DNA of 64,000 bases from JACCYJ01 sp038198775 (GTDB lineage: Bacteria > Actinomycetota > Actinomycetes > Propionibacteriales > Nocardioidaceae): NCBI GenBank assembly GCA_038198775.1, contig JBBPZV010000034.1, positions 62,001-126,000 of the forward strand. The letters run 5' to 3'. Under the pieces are notes generated by a model, which saw nothing but the letters and a program-made list of their open reading frames with translations, was not told the DNA's origin and ran no database searches. Positions 49,269-58,195 of this stretch are shown piece by piece. The translations under genes were made by a program, and so were the position numbers. Every line of letters starts with the position of its first letter. Within the stretch, counting starts at the first letter, position 1.

Positions 49269-50057
49269 GTGACAAGCCCCATCCGCCCGGGGACGACGAT
49301 CGCGACGGCTGAGCTGCTCGAGCGCATCGAGGACTACTACGACACCGTGCCGCGAGCGACCGCGACCGTGCGGGAAGTGGGACCGTTCTCGCTGTTCGTC
49401 GCGACCGAGGGCTGGCCCTACTACGCGAGGCCACGCCGCGGCGACGTCGGTGCCGTCACCGCTCGAGACGTCGACACTGTGCTGGCCGCGCAGCAAGAGC
49501 TGGGTGTCCCACGCCAGATCGAGTGGGTGCACGAGATCACGCCGAGCCTGCTCGTCGCCGCGCGGTCCGCTGGGATGCCGGTGCAGGAGTGTCCGCTGCT
49601 GGTGTTGCGGCATGAGCTGTCGGCGGGTGCCCCCGACGGCATCGAGGTGTCGGTGCTGCAGCCCGACAACGAGCGTTTCGCTGCCGCCCGCGCCGCGGTC
49701 GCCGCGGGCTTCGCCGAGCGTGACGAGCTGCGCCCGGAGCCGGTGTTCGAATGGATCAGCAACCGGGTCCGCCGCCGCCTGCTCAGCGTCGTGGGCGCCT
49801 TCGACAGCTCCGGTGCAGCCGTCGGTGGCGGCAGCCACGCTGTCCGCGACCAGGTCAGCGAGCTGACCGGCATCGCGGTGCTCCCCGGCCACCGGCGCCG
49901 GGGTATCGGCGCGGCGATCACCCAGGCGCTGACCGCGGATGCGATCGCCGCCGGGGCCACCACAGTGTTCTTGTCGGCGGACGGTGAGGACGTCGCCCGC
50001 GTCTACCAGCGGGTCGGGTTCGAGCGCCTTGGCACCGCGTGCATCGCCGAGCCGTGA
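49269..50057 (+). CDS. GNAT-family N-acetyltransferase
   Basis: A 262-residue protein. The C-terminal GNAT core has the acetyl-CoA loop GIAVLPGHRRRGIGAAITQ and ending DVARVYQRVGFERLG. The N-terminal half is a degenerate second domain (RATATVREVGPFSLFVATEG). The GTG at 49269 is preferred over a longer frame from 49221. Substrate unknown. Confidence 0.82.
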   Translation: MTSPIRPGTTIATAELLERIEDYYDTVPRATATVREVGPFSLFVATEGWPYYARPRRGDVGAVTARDVDTVLAAQQELGVPRQIEWVHEITPSLLVAARSAGMPVQECPLLVLRHELSAGAPDGIEVSVLQPDNERFAAARAAVAAGFAERDELRPEPVFEWISNRVRRRLLSVVGAFDSSGAAVGGGSHAVRDQVSELTGIAVLPGHRRRGIGAAITQALTADAIAAGATTVFLSADGEDVARVYQRVGFERLGTACIAEP

Positions 50058-50070
50058 CCGGCTGCTTGGC

Positions 50071-51015
50071 ATGACTACACTGCGCGGCAGCCCGTTCGGC
50101 GACGATGGGGACGCAGGGGGTAGACGTCGGCTGGCCGCGGCAGCGGTACTGGCCGCTGCGGCGCTGTCGGTCCAGGGCTGCTCGAGCACCACCGACCTGG
50201 CGGGCGAGCCGCCGCGCAGGTCCGCAGCGACCGCGGTGACGCCCCCGGCCATGACGTTGCCGACGCCAACCAGACCCGAGGCGACGACTGCTGGCCCGAC
50301 CGCGGCACCGACCTCGCCGGAGCCGCCGGCCGTCCGTGAGTGCCGCCGACTGCCGAGGCACGACGCGATCGTGGGCGTCACGCTCCGTGCGAGCCGGACC
50401 GTGCCCTGCAGCAAGACTCACAACGCGCAGACGTACCACGTCGGACGGCTCACGCCGGAGATGCGCAAGGCAGCGCGCACCGGCGACGTCACCGCGTTGT
50501 ACGCCTTGGCCGGCGGACGCTGTCGGCGCATCCTGCCGCACTGGCTGGGCGGGAGTGCGGGTGACGTGGCCCTCAGCCAGTTCCGTTTCGTCGTCGCAGC
50601 GCCGACTCGGGCCGCCGTGGCCGCGGGAGCACGCTGGCTGCGCTGCGACCTCGTCGCGCACCAGACCCGCCACCGGCTGCTGTCCCTGTCACCCAACACG
50701 AGTGGCGTGCTGGGTACCCGCCGAGCAACCGGCTACCGCAGCTGTGCCCGAGGAGACATCGCCGCCGCCAATACCGTGGTGTGTTCGCTTCGTCACCGGT
50801 GGCGAGCCGTCCACGCGGTACGCGTAGATCCCCCGAAGGCCGGCTTCCCGGGACGCCACGCGGTCTCCAGCCGCATGCGCTCAACGTGCGAGTCAAGGGT
50901 CAGGGCGTACCTGAGGACCACCGGTGCCTTCCGTTTCGGCTGGATACGTCCCACGAAGGTGCTCTGGAACCACGGCGCGCACTACGGCGTCTGCTACGCC
51001 CATGTCAGCCAATGA
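50071..51015 (+). CDS. Putative lipoprotein of the septum-formation (PF13845-like) type
   Basis: A 314-residue protein. An N-terminal charged stretch is followed by a hydrophobic segment and lipobox (ALSVQGCSS). A Thr/Pro/Ala-rich linker follows. The cysteine-containing body (TVPCSKTHNAQTYHVGRLTP; CRRILPHWLGG) matches the septum-formation type of domain in actinobacterial membrane proteins by pattern. It begins 13 bases after the GNAT gene and probably shares its transcript. Confidence 0.65.
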   Translation: MTTLRGSPFGDDGDAGGRRRLAAAAVLAAAALSVQGCSSTTDLAGEPPRRSAATAVTPPAMTLPTPTRPEATTAGPTAAPTSPEPPAVRECRRLPRHDAIVGVTLRASRTVPCSKTHNAQTYHVGRLTPEMRKAARTGDVTALYALAGGRCRRILPHWLGGSAGDVALSQFRFVVAAPTRAAVAAGARWLRCDLVAHQTRHRLLSLSPNTSGVLGTRRATGYRSCARGDIAAANTVVCSLRHRWRAVHAVRVDPPKAGFPGRHAVSSRMRSTCESRVRAYLRTTGAFRFGWIRPTKVLWNHGAHYGVCYAHVSQ

Positions 51016-51114
51016 GATGTGAGTTCGTCAACCCGGTGGCCAGGTGTTGTGGGCTGCGCTGCAACGTGGTGAGTCCATCACCGACGCCGCGAAGGGCCAG
51101 CAGGGGACCAGCTG

Positions 51115-51822
51115 CTACTGCGGCTCGGGAGCAGATTGAAACGTGCCCACACAGGCCTTGTTGCCGTCCGGGTCCGCGATGACGGTGGTCCAAGGCGCCC
51201 TACTGTCGTCGACGATCACGGCCCCGGCGGCCACGGTGGCCGCGATGCGTTGCTCGGCAACGTCGTACGGGACCTGTACATCGATGTGGAACCTCTGACG
51301 CGGTACCGGGTGGGGATCGGTTCCTTGGAACCACAGGATCGGTACCCGGCCCGTGGCGTCGCGCACGTCATCGCCGATGGTGCCACGACCCTGTGCCTCG
51401 GTGCCGCCGGTCAGCAGAGCCGCCCACACAGGTGCCACGGCAGCCGCGTTCGCGGTGTCGAGCGCCAGCTCGATGGTGGCAATTGATCCCGGATCTGCGG
51501 AGAGCGACTGCTCGGCCGCGATCTCACTGATTCGGCGGGCCAGGTCGACGTCTCGCTGGGTCACCCACTCGACCTGGTGCTCGGTGCCCGCGTCGTCGCG
51601 GTAGACCGCGTCGTCGCTGATCAGCTTCAGGTCAACATGAGCCTTGCTCATCCGAACCTCGAGATGATGCCCGGCGGCTTCCCCGGCCTCGTCGATGGCG
51701 GAGAGGAAACGCACACCTGCACGGAAGTCGCCGATGACGAATCGGGCATGCAGACCCTGGCCCAGCTTGCGCCAATCCGCAGGGGCGGCCGCGGTGATCT
51801 GCTGCGCGCTGAGCATCTCCAT
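51115..51822 (-). CDS. PCD-like domain fused to a VOC/glyoxalase domain (paralogue 2)
   Basis: A 235-residue paralogue of the protein at 31650-32297, with the same order: a dehydratase-like N-terminus (DWRKLGQGLHARFVIGDFRA; AAGHHLEVRMSKAHVDLKLI) and a VOC C-terminus (LWFQGTDPHPVPRQRFHIDV; IADPDGNKACVGT). It has an insertion after SDDA (residues RDDAGTEHQVEWV). The start M at 51822 (MEMLSAQQ) is preferred to 51927, where the leader has no match. Confidence 0.78.
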   Translation of the reverse strand: MEMLSAQQITAAAPADWRKLGQGLHARFVIGDFRAGVRFLSAIDEAGEAAGHHLEVRMSKAHVDLKLISDDAVYRDDAGTEHQVEWVTQRDVDLARRISEIAAEQSLSADPGSIATIELALDTANAAAVAPVWAALLTGGTEAQGRGTIGDDVRDATGRVPILWFQGTDPHPVPRQRFHIDVQVPYDVAEQRIAATVAAGAVIVDDSRAPWTTVIADPDGNKACVGTFQSAPEPQ

Positions 51823-51945
51823 GGTGCGCTTTCCCCTGTCTGTGAACAATGCGGCGATGGTAGCCACGAGCCCTGACGAAGGCTTCACGAAGACCCCCAT
51901 CCAGGTTCGTGACTCATGTATCCGCAACGGCGTGGCGAACGACCG

Positions 51946-52199
51946 CTACTGGGCCGGTGCGACCGTCGTGCTCGTCGCGCAGTGGTTCTTGCCCTTGGGG
52001 CGGATATGGGTGAACCCGGTGCGTGCTCGAACAGGCTGCGGGTGCCGTTGTAGAGGAAGGAGGCGGTGACCTTCTTGCCGGCGGTGTCCTGCGGGTAGCC
52101 CTCGAAGACCCCGCCGCCGGTCTTTGGCGTCGTAGGTCTTCTCGGAGACGAAGGTGTGGACAACCGAGCCCAGCGCGGCACCGACTTGCGAAGAGCCGA
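51946..52199 (-). pseudogene. Remnant of a broken gene (three frames)
   Basis: Reading from about 52190 the minus strand gives VGAALGSVVHTFVSEKTYDA, then one frameshift leads to TGGGVFEGYPQDTAGKKVTA and SFLYNGTRSLFEHAPG. A second frameshift leads to GFTHIRPKGKNHCATSTTVA and a TAG stop at 51946-51948. The three pieces form a sensible continuous protein tail of about 85 residues without its N-terminus. Family not recognised. Confidence 0.5.
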
Positions 52200-52252
52200 T
52201 TCAAGCGGTCACGTCGCCAAGCCTGGGCCGTGGCCTGAGTGTCCGCGGGGGC

Positions 52253-53197
52253 TCAGAACCCCAGGCGGCGCAGCTGTTTGGGGTCTCGCTGCCAGTCCTT
52301 GGCCACCTTGACCCGCAGCTCCAGGTAGGCCGGTGTCCCCAGGAGTCGCTCGATCTGGGCCCGGGAGTCGGTGCCTATCCGCTTCAGCCGACTTCCGCCG
52401 GCGCCGATCAGGATGCCCTTCTGGCTGGTTCGCTCGACGAACATCGTGGCACTGATGTCCAGCAGCGGCGCGTCGTCGGGGCGGCCGGTACGCAACGCCA
52501 TCTCGTCGACGACCACCGCAACCGAATGGGGCAGCTCGTCACGCAGGTCCTCCAGCGCCGCCTCGCGGATCAGCTCCGCGACCAGTGTCTCCTCGGGCTG
52601 ATCGGAGAGCTCGCCGTCGGGAAACAGTGGCGTGCCCTCCGGCAGCTGCTCGACGAGCAGGTCCCGCAGCAGGGTCACCCGGTCGCCGGTGACCGCCGAT
52701 ACCGGCACGATGTGGTCCCAGCCCAGCCCGAGCTCCGCACCGAGGGAGTCGGCGGCCGCGAGCTGCTCGACGAGCCGGCCCGGGTCGACCAGGTCGGACT
52801 TGGTGACGATCGCCAGCGTCGGCCGGGCTCGGGCTCGCGCCACCTCCCCGGCCAGGTGACGATCGCCTGGACCGATCCGTTGGTCGGCCGGCAGGCAGAC
52901 TCCGATGACGTCGACCTCCGCCCAGGTGCGGCGCACCACGTCGTTGAGCCGCTGTCCCAGCAGCGTGCGCGGACGGTGCAGACCGGGGGTGTCCACGACC
53001 ACGAGCTGTGCCGCCGGCAGGTGCACCAGCCCCCGCACGGCGTGGCGGGTCGTCTGGGGGCGCGAGGACGTGATCGCCACCTTGGCGCCGACTAGCGCGT
53101 TGGCCAGCGTCGACTTGCCGGTGTTCGGACGACCGACGAAGCACGCGAACCCGGAGCGGAAGCCTGACGGCCGGGCGGGTCCGGGTGAGGTGGTCAC
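52253..53197 (-). CDS. era: GTPase Era
   Basis: A 314-residue GTPase that aids 16S rRNA maturation and 30S assembly. The GTG at 53197 gives MTTSPGPARPSGFRSGFACF. G1 is GRPNTGKST (about 22-30), G3 VVDTPGLH and G4 TKSD. The C-terminal KH domain has KGILIGAGGSRLKRIGT. Its usual partner ybeY is 3 kb away in the same direction, with an ECF module in between. Confidence 0.95.
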   Translation of the reverse strand: MTTSPGPARPSGFRSGFACFVGRPNTGKSTLANALVGAKVAITSSRPQTTRHAVRGLVHLPAAQLVVVDTPGLHRPRTLLGQRLNDVVRRTWAEVDVIGVCLPADQRIGPGDRHLAGEVARARARPTLAIVTKSDLVDPGRLVEQLAAADSLGAELGLGWDHIVPVSAVTGDRVTLLRDLLVEQLPEGTPLFPDGELSDQPEETLVAELIREAALEDLRDELPHSVAVVVDEMALRTGRPDDAPLLDISATMFVERTSQKGILIGAGGSRLKRIGTDSRAQIERLLGTPAYLELRVKVAKDWQRDPKQLRRLGF

Positions 53198-53348
53198 CGG
53201 GCATCGGGGTGCACGGCGCGGGCGAGCGTCACCAGCTTGGCGTCCTCCTGCTCGAAAAGGGGCGGGGCGGGCAACACGCTCGCAGCGTACGGGCTGGGTT
53301 CGCCATCTCGGTGACACCGGTGCCCTGACATGTTCACCGCGCCGTGAC

Positions 53349-53372
53349 AACCTGTCCGCGGGCGGCTCCGTA
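53349..53372 (+). promoter_or_regulatory. Candidate ECF-type promoter of the sigma gene
   Basis: AACC (53349-53352) and CGTA (53369-53372) are separated by 16 bases, close to the AAC-N16-CGT pattern of ECF sigma promoters, 45 bases before the sigma start. It would fit autoregulation. The motif is short and could be chance. Confidence 0.35.
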
Positions 53373-53416
53373 CTGGAAGTGACAGCACGTCGACCGACCG
53401 GCGCCCTGGGAGTCAG

Positions 53417-53929
53417 GTGGACAACGCCAGCAGCAGGGACGCCGAGTTCACGTCGTACGTGGCGGCTCGCCGGCCGCAGCTGCGGCGCACTGCGTTCCTG
53501 CTCTGCGGGGACTGGCACCTGGCAGAGGACCTTGTGCAGACCGCCCTGGCCAAGCTCTACGTCGCCTGGCCGCGCGTGCGCCGGAACGGGTCGCCGGAGG
53601 CGTACGTCCGCACGATCTTGGTGCGCTCGCACATCGACGAGACCAGACGTCCCTGGCGTCGGGAACGATCGTCGTCACAGCTGCCGGAGGTCGCTGCGGC
53701 GGTCGGCCCGCCGCTGGAGGAACGGGAGGCGCTGCTCGCGGCGCTCGCCTCGCTACCGCCCGGCCAACGGGCCGCGGTGGTGCTGCGGCACTGGGCCGGC
53801 CTGTCCGTCGAGGAGACCGCGGCTGACCTGGGTTGTTCGACCGGCACCGTCAAGAGCCAGACGGCCCGCGCTGTCGCTCGACTGCGCGAGGTGCTCGATG
53901 CCTCGCCCGCCACGGGAGGACGAGCATGA
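53417..53929 (+). CDS. SigE-family ECF sigma factor
   Basis: A 170-residue sigma factor with region 2 (LCGDWHLAEDLVQTALAKLY) and region 4 (LPPGQRAAVVLRHWAGLSVE; LGCSTGTVKSQTARAVARLR). It belongs to the SigE group of Actinobacteria. GGGAG precedes the GTG by four bases. ATGA overlap with the next gene marks it as a sigma/membrane-protein module. Confidence 0.9.
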   Translation: MDNASSRDAEFTSYVAARRPQLRRTAFLLCGDWHLAEDLVQTALAKLYVAWPRVRRNGSPEAYVRTILVRSHIDETRRPWRRERSSSQLPEVAAAVGPPLEEREALLAALASLPPGQRAAVVLRHWAGLSVEETAADLGCSTGTVKSQTARAVARLREVLDASPATGGRA

Positions 53930-54837
53930 GCCACCACGACGACATCCCCGACGAGCGGCTGTACGGCGCGCTGCGGGAGGCGCTCGAACCAGAACCACCG
54001 ATGTGCTCGCAGCCCTCGGACGACCTGCGCCGCGGTCGGCGCCGGCTGCGGCGCCGGCGCATCGGCGCCGCCGCCGGCGTCGCAGCCGTGCTGCCGGTCG
54101 CCGCGATCGTGGGTTGGACGGTGCCGAGCGGGTCGTCGGCCGGCCCTAGCAGTCCGGGCTTCTCCGGCGCATCCGATGGCCCCTCCAACGGCCACCTGAG
54201 CGGCCGTTGCGTCACCGGTCGGGCGACGGCGCCGCCGCGCCACCAGGGAGGTATCCGGGCTGCCAAGGGTAGGGCCACCGCCATCGCCGGCAGCGCCTGC
54301 CGAGCCGTCCCCGGCAAGCCGATCGGCATCCGGCCGGCCGACCGGTTGACCTCGGTGCTCAGCAACGTTCTCGACCGCGGCGGTGGGCACCTGTCCAGCA
54401 GCGGCCTCGCCGCGGCGGCGAATGGCAACGCCGGAGACCTCGGCTACCTGTCGGTAGCTGCGGACTGGCACGACGGTGTGCGGGTCGGCGCCGTCGATCT
54501 CAGCGTCCTGGATCCTGCGGCGGGAACTGCCGCGGAAAGCATCGACGCGACAGCCCCGTGCCAGGATCCTGGCCTCGCGGGTGGTCCGCGGCTGACCTGC
54601 ACCACGCGTCGCCTTTCCGACGGAAGCGCCGTACAGGTCGGAACCGGGAGCCGGGCCGGCCTCGTGCGCATCACCGTGCGGTTCGACCGCCCGGACGGCC
54701 AACTGGTGTGGGCAACGGCCGACCAGGCCAGCCATGCCTGGTGGGGGTTCGGGAACGGTGCCAAGCCACTGGCCGCTCCCCCGGCGAGCGTGGCCGGGCT
54801 CGTCGCGCTGGCGACGGATGCGCGCGCTTACCTGTGA
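53926..54837 (+). CDS. Single-pass membrane protein paired with the SigE-family factor
   Basis: A 303-residue protein with a cytoplasmic N-terminus (about 40 residues, possibly sigma-binding), one transmembrane segment (IGAAAGVAAVLPVAAIVGWT) and a large outer part with several cysteines (CQDPGLAGGPRLTCTTR). Overlap with the sigma gene suggests an anti-sigma or sensory partner. No zinc-anti-sigma motif HxxxCxxC is seen. Confidence 0.72.
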   Translation: MSHHDDIPDERLYGALREALEPEPPMCSQPSDDLRRGRRRLRRRRIGAAAGVAAVLPVAAIVGWTVPSGSSAGPSSPGFSGASDGPSNGHLSGRCVTGRATAPPRHQGGIRAAKGRATAIAGSACRAVPGKPIGIRPADRLTSVLSNVLDRGGGHLSSSGLAAAANGNAGDLGYLSVAADWHDGVRVGAVDLSVLDPAAGTAAESIDATAPCQDPGLAGGPRLTCTTRRLSDGSAVQVGTGSRAGLVRITVRFDRPDGQLVWATADQASHAWWGFGNGAKPLAAPPASVAGLVALATDARAYL

Positions 54838-54847
54838 CTCGCTCCTA

Positions 54848-56161
54848 TCAGGCGCTGACGCTTCGGCCCTCGGTGTCGGTGTCCGCCGTGTCGGCAGGCG
54901 GCACCAGCCGTACGACGACCGTTCCCACCCGGTTTCGCCGGCCCGCGGGGGACTCCGCCCGCAGCCTCAGACCCTCGACCTCGACCTCGCTGCCCGGGAT
55001 CGGCACCTTGCCGAGATGCTTGGCCATCAGCCCCCCCACCGAGTCGACGTCGTCGTCGGCCAGCTCGAGGCCGAACAGCTCGCCGAGATCGTCCACGGCA
55101 AAACGCGCTGAGACCCGGACCGAGTCGTCGGCCAGCCGCTCCACCTGGTCGGGTTCGACGTCGTACTCGTCGGTGATCTCCCCGACGATCTCCTCGAGGA
55201 TGTCCTCGATCGTCACCAGCCCGGCGGTGCCGCCGTACTCGTCGACGGCGATCGCGACGTGCATCCGCTGGGCCTGCATCTCCCGCAGCAGCACGTCCAC
55301 GGGCTTGGAGTCCGGGACGTAGAGGCAGCGCCGCATCACCGACCCGACCTGTTCGGTGGTCTCCGCCTCGTGGCGGTCGAAGACCCGCTTGGTGACGTCC
55401 TTGAGGTACGCCATGCCGACGACGTCGTCGAGGCCGTCGCCGATGACCGGTATCCGGGAGTACCCGCTGCGCAGCGCCAGCGAGATCGTCTGGCGCAGGC
55501 TCTTGGTGCGTTCGATGAACACCACGTCGGTACGGGGCACCATCACCGCCCGCACGATCGTGTCGCCCAGCTCGAAGACGGAATGGATCATCGCGCGTTC
55601 ACCGGACTCGATGAGCCGGCTCGCCTCGGCGAGGTCCACGGCGGCGCGCAGCTCCGCCTCGGTGTTGAACGGTCCCTCTCGGAAGCCGCGGCCCGGGGTC
55701 AGCGCGTTGCCGAGCAGGATCAGCAGCCGCGGCAGCGGGCCCAGGACCCGGGTCAGCAGCAGGACCGGCCCCGCCACCAGCGGTGCCACCCGTTCCGCGT
55801 GCCGCTTGCCGAGGGTGCGCGCCGCCACGCCGATCGCGACGTAGGAGAGCACCACCATTCCTCCGGCCGCAAGCAGCACCCGCTGCCACGTCACGGCGAC
55901 GGAGTTCGACACGACAAGGGCGACGATGACCACCGCGGTGGTTTCCGCGGTCAGGCGCAGCAGCAGCACGGTGTTGAGGTAGCTGGGTGGGTCCTCGGTG
56001 ATCTGCACCACCCGGGCGGCGCCACGACGGCCGGCCCGCACCCCCTCCTCCGCACGGACCCGGGAGAACGACGACAACGCGGCGTCCGCCGCGGCCAGCA
56101 GGCCGGCAGTCAGCGTGAGGACCGCGGCAAGGACCAGCAGCCAGCCGTCCGAGCGGGTCAC
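54848..56161 (-). CDS. CNNM/CorC-type hemolysin-family protein
   Basis: A 437-residue protein. The N-terminal DUF21 membrane domain (about 1-150, four helices) is followed by two CBS domains (MVPRTDVVFIERTKSLRQTI; VDEYGGTAGLVTIEDILEEI) and a CorC_HlyC C-terminal domain (RVSARFAVDDLGELFGLELA). Related proteins are thought to handle magnesium or cobalt ions. It overlaps ybeY by four bases. Confidence 0.92.
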   Translation of the reverse strand: MTRSDGWLLVLAAVLTLTAGLLAAADAALSSFSRVRAEEGVRAGRRGAARVVQITEDPPSYLNTVLLLRLTAETTAVVIVALVVSNSVAVTWQRVLLAAGGMVVLSYVAIGVAARTLGKRHAERVAPLVAGPVLLLTRVLGPLPRLLILLGNALTPGRGFREGPFNTEAELRAAVDLAEASRLIESGERAMIHSVFELGDTIVRAVMVPRTDVVFIERTKSLRQTISLALRSGYSRIPVIGDGLDDVVGMAYLKDVTKRVFDRHEAETTEQVGSVMRRCLYVPDSKPVDVLLREMQAQRMHVAIAVDEYGGTAGLVTIEDILEEIVGEITDEYDVEPDQVERLADDSVRVSARFAVDDLGELFGLELADDDVDSVGGLMAKHLGKVPIPGSEVEVEGLRLRAESPAGRRNRVGTVVVRLVPPADTADTDTEGRSVSA

Positions 56162-56661
56162 GGCCGGCCTCCGCCCAGCGGGTGTGGCGGGTCATCGACG
56201 TGTTGACCGCGACGCACCCCTTGCCACTCCGCGATCAGCCGCGCCTGCAGGGCGAACATCGTGTTCTGCTCCTCAGGCTCGCCGTGGTCATAGCCCAGCA
56301 GGTGCAAGATGCCGTGCACCGTGAGCAGCCGGAGCTCCTCGACCGGGTCCTGCGACCGCTCGTCCGCCTGAGCCTGCGCGACCTGCGGGCAGACCGCCAG
56401 GTCCCCGAGACACCCCTCCTCGGGCTCCTGGCCGGCGCGAGGCGGTTCCAGCTCGTCCATGGGGAACGCCAGCACGTCGGTCGGGCCTGTCGCATGCATC
56501 CAGCGGCTGTTGAGGGAGGCCATCGTTTCCTCGTCCACCAGCCGTACGCACAGCTGGGTGCTCGGGTGCAGCCGCAGCCGTGCCATCACGAAGCGGGATA
56601 GGCGGGTCAGCTCGACGACGTCGACGTCCGTGCCGGACTCGTTCAGGACGTCGACGTCCAC
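56158..56661 (-). CDS. ybeY: Endoribonuclease YbeY (rRNA maturation)
   Basis: A 167-residue metalloprotein that trims the 16S rRNA 3' end and acts in ribosome quality control. The zinc motif HGILHLLGYDHGEPEE (three His) is intact. GTG 56661 follows GAGG by five bases. It is coupled to the CNNM gene by overlap and starts 19 bases after the phoH stop. Confidence 0.95.
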   Translation of the reverse strand: MDVDVLNESGTDVDVVELTRLSRFVMARLRLHPSTQLCVRLVDEETMASLNSRWMHATGPTDVLAFPMDELEPPRAGQEPEEGCLGDLAVCPQVAQAQADERSQDPVEELRLLTVHGILHLLGYDHGEPEEQNTMFALQARLIAEWQGVRRGQHVDDPPHPLGGGRP

Positions 56662-56680
56662 GGCGTCCTCGCCGGCGCTG

Positions 56681-57709
56681 TCACGATCGCCCGGTGCGGC
56701 GGGGCCTCGTCGCCACCAGGTCACCACCGGTTGGCCCGTCCTGCTGTTCTGCCTCGTGCCGGTCGTACGCTGCCACGATCCGCCCAACCAGGCGGTGGCG
56801 GACCACGTCGGAGGCGGTCAGCCGGATGAACAACACGTCCTGCACGTCACCCAGGATGCCCTCGACAACGCGCAACCCGCTGGAAGTCCCCGTCGGCAGG
56901 TCGACCTGCGTCACGTCACCCGTCACCACCATCTTGGATCCGAAGCCCAGCCGGGTCAGGAACATCTTCATCTGCTCGGCGGAGGTGTTCTGCGCCTCGT
57001 CGAGGACGATGAAGGCGTCGTTGAGCGTCCGCCCCCGCATGTACGCCAGCGGAGCGACCTCGATGGTGCCGGCGGTGAGCAGCCTGGGGATCGACTCCGG
57101 GTCGATCATGTCGTGGAGGGCGTCGTACAACGGCCGCAGGTAGGGGTCGATCTTTTCGCTCAGCGTCCCCGGGAGGAAGCCCAGCCGCTCACCCGCCTCG
57201 ACCGCGGGGCGGGTCAAGATGATCCGGTTGACCTCCTTTGCCTGCAGCGCCTGCACCGCCTTGGCCATGGCCAGGTAGGTCTTGCCGGTCCCCGCCGGCC
57301 CGATGCTGAACACGATCGTGTGCTTGTCGATCGCGTCGACGTAGCGCTTCTGGTTGAGCGTCTTGGGGCGGATCGTGCGGCCGCGGTTGGACAAGATGTT
57401 CAGGCTGAGCACGTCGGCCGGGCGTTCCTGTGTCTCGGTGCGCAGCATCGCGATCGAGCGTTCGACGGTCTCGGCGCTAAGACCCTGCCCGGTCCGGATC
57501 ATGGTGACGAGCTCGTCGAACAGCCGCTCGACGAGCGCCGCCTCGGAGACCTCGCCGGTGATCGTGACCGTGTTGCCACGCACATGCACGTCGGCGCTGA
57601 ACTGGCGCTCGACGATGGCGAGGAAATCGTCCCGGGGCCCCAGCAGGGCCACCATCGGGATGCTGGCCGGGATCGTGATCGTGTGCTGGGTCGTGGTTGT
57701 CTCTGCCAT
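56681..57709 (-). CDS. phoH: PhoH-family ATPase
   Basis: A 342-residue protein. The N-terminal 110 residues contain a KH-like region (VERQFSADVHVRGNTVTITG). The PhoH ATPase domain has Walker A GPAGTGKTYLA, the motif LTRPAVEAGERLGFLPG and Walker B FIVLDEAQN. AGGG precedes the ATG by five bases. It is linked to ybeY in nearly all bacteria; the partner function is thought to be RNA metabolism. Confidence 0.95.
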   Translation of the reverse strand: MAETTTTQHTITIPASIPMVALLGPRDDFLAIVERQFSADVHVRGNTVTITGEVSEAALVERLFDELVTMIRTGQGLSAETVERSIAMLRTETQERPADVLSLNILSNRGRTIRPKTLNQKRYVDAIDKHTIVFSIGPAGTGKTYLAMAKAVQALQAKEVNRIILTRPAVEAGERLGFLPGTLSEKIDPYLRPLYDALHDMIDPESIPRLLTAGTIEVAPLAYMRGRTLNDAFIVLDEAQNTSAEQMKMFLTRLGFGSKMVVTGDVTQVDLPTGTSSGLRVVEGILGDVQDVLFIRLTASDVVRHRLVGRIVAAYDRHEAEQQDGPTGGDLVATRPRRTGRS

Positions 57710-57778
57710 CGGCGCCCTGCGGTGAGGGCCGTCCTCCCGGGTCAGGTGGGTCTCGTACCGACACCATGCTAGGGCAGG

Positions 57779-58129
57779 TCAGCCCGGAGGCCAGCCGAGG
57801 TCACGCCCGGCCAGCACGTGACCGTGGACGTGGAAGACCGACTGCCCTGCACCGGCGCCGGTGTTGAACACCAGCCGGTACGCGTCCCCGTGCCCCTCCA
57901 GCGCCGCCACGTCGCGGGCCGTCGTGAGCAGCGCCGCAGTCGCTGCCGCGTCCGCTGCGGCCAGGGCCCCGATGTCGGCGTGGTGGGCACGCGGCAGCAC
58001 CAGCACGTGGGTCGGCGCCTGCGGGTTGATGTCGCGGATCGCGACGGTGTGCTCCGTCTCGAGCACCTTGTCCGCCGGCGTCTCACCGCGGACGACCTGG
58101 CAGAACAAGCAGGACGGCTCGCTGGTCAT
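57779..58129 (-). CDS. HIT-family hydrolase
   Basis: A 116-residue histidine-triad protein. The triad is HVHGHVLAG, and an N-terminal CxxC (CLFCQVV) suggests zinc. GGGAGGTGCG lies right before the ATG at 58129. HIT proteins hydrolyse nucleotide phosphoramidates; the physiological substrate is unknown. It is likely in one transcript with phoH-ybeY-CNNM. Confidence 0.93.
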   Translation of the reverse strand: MTSEPSCLFCQVVRGETPADKVLETEHTVAIRDINPQAPTHVLVLPRAHHADIGALAAADAAATAALLTTARDVAALEGHGDAYRLVFNTGAGAGQSVFHVHGHVLAGRDLGWPPG

Positions 58130-58195
58130 CGCACCTCCCACGCCGGCCGTGCCGGCTGGTGTAAACCGGGACGAGGCCCAGCGCGTCGTCTGGGC

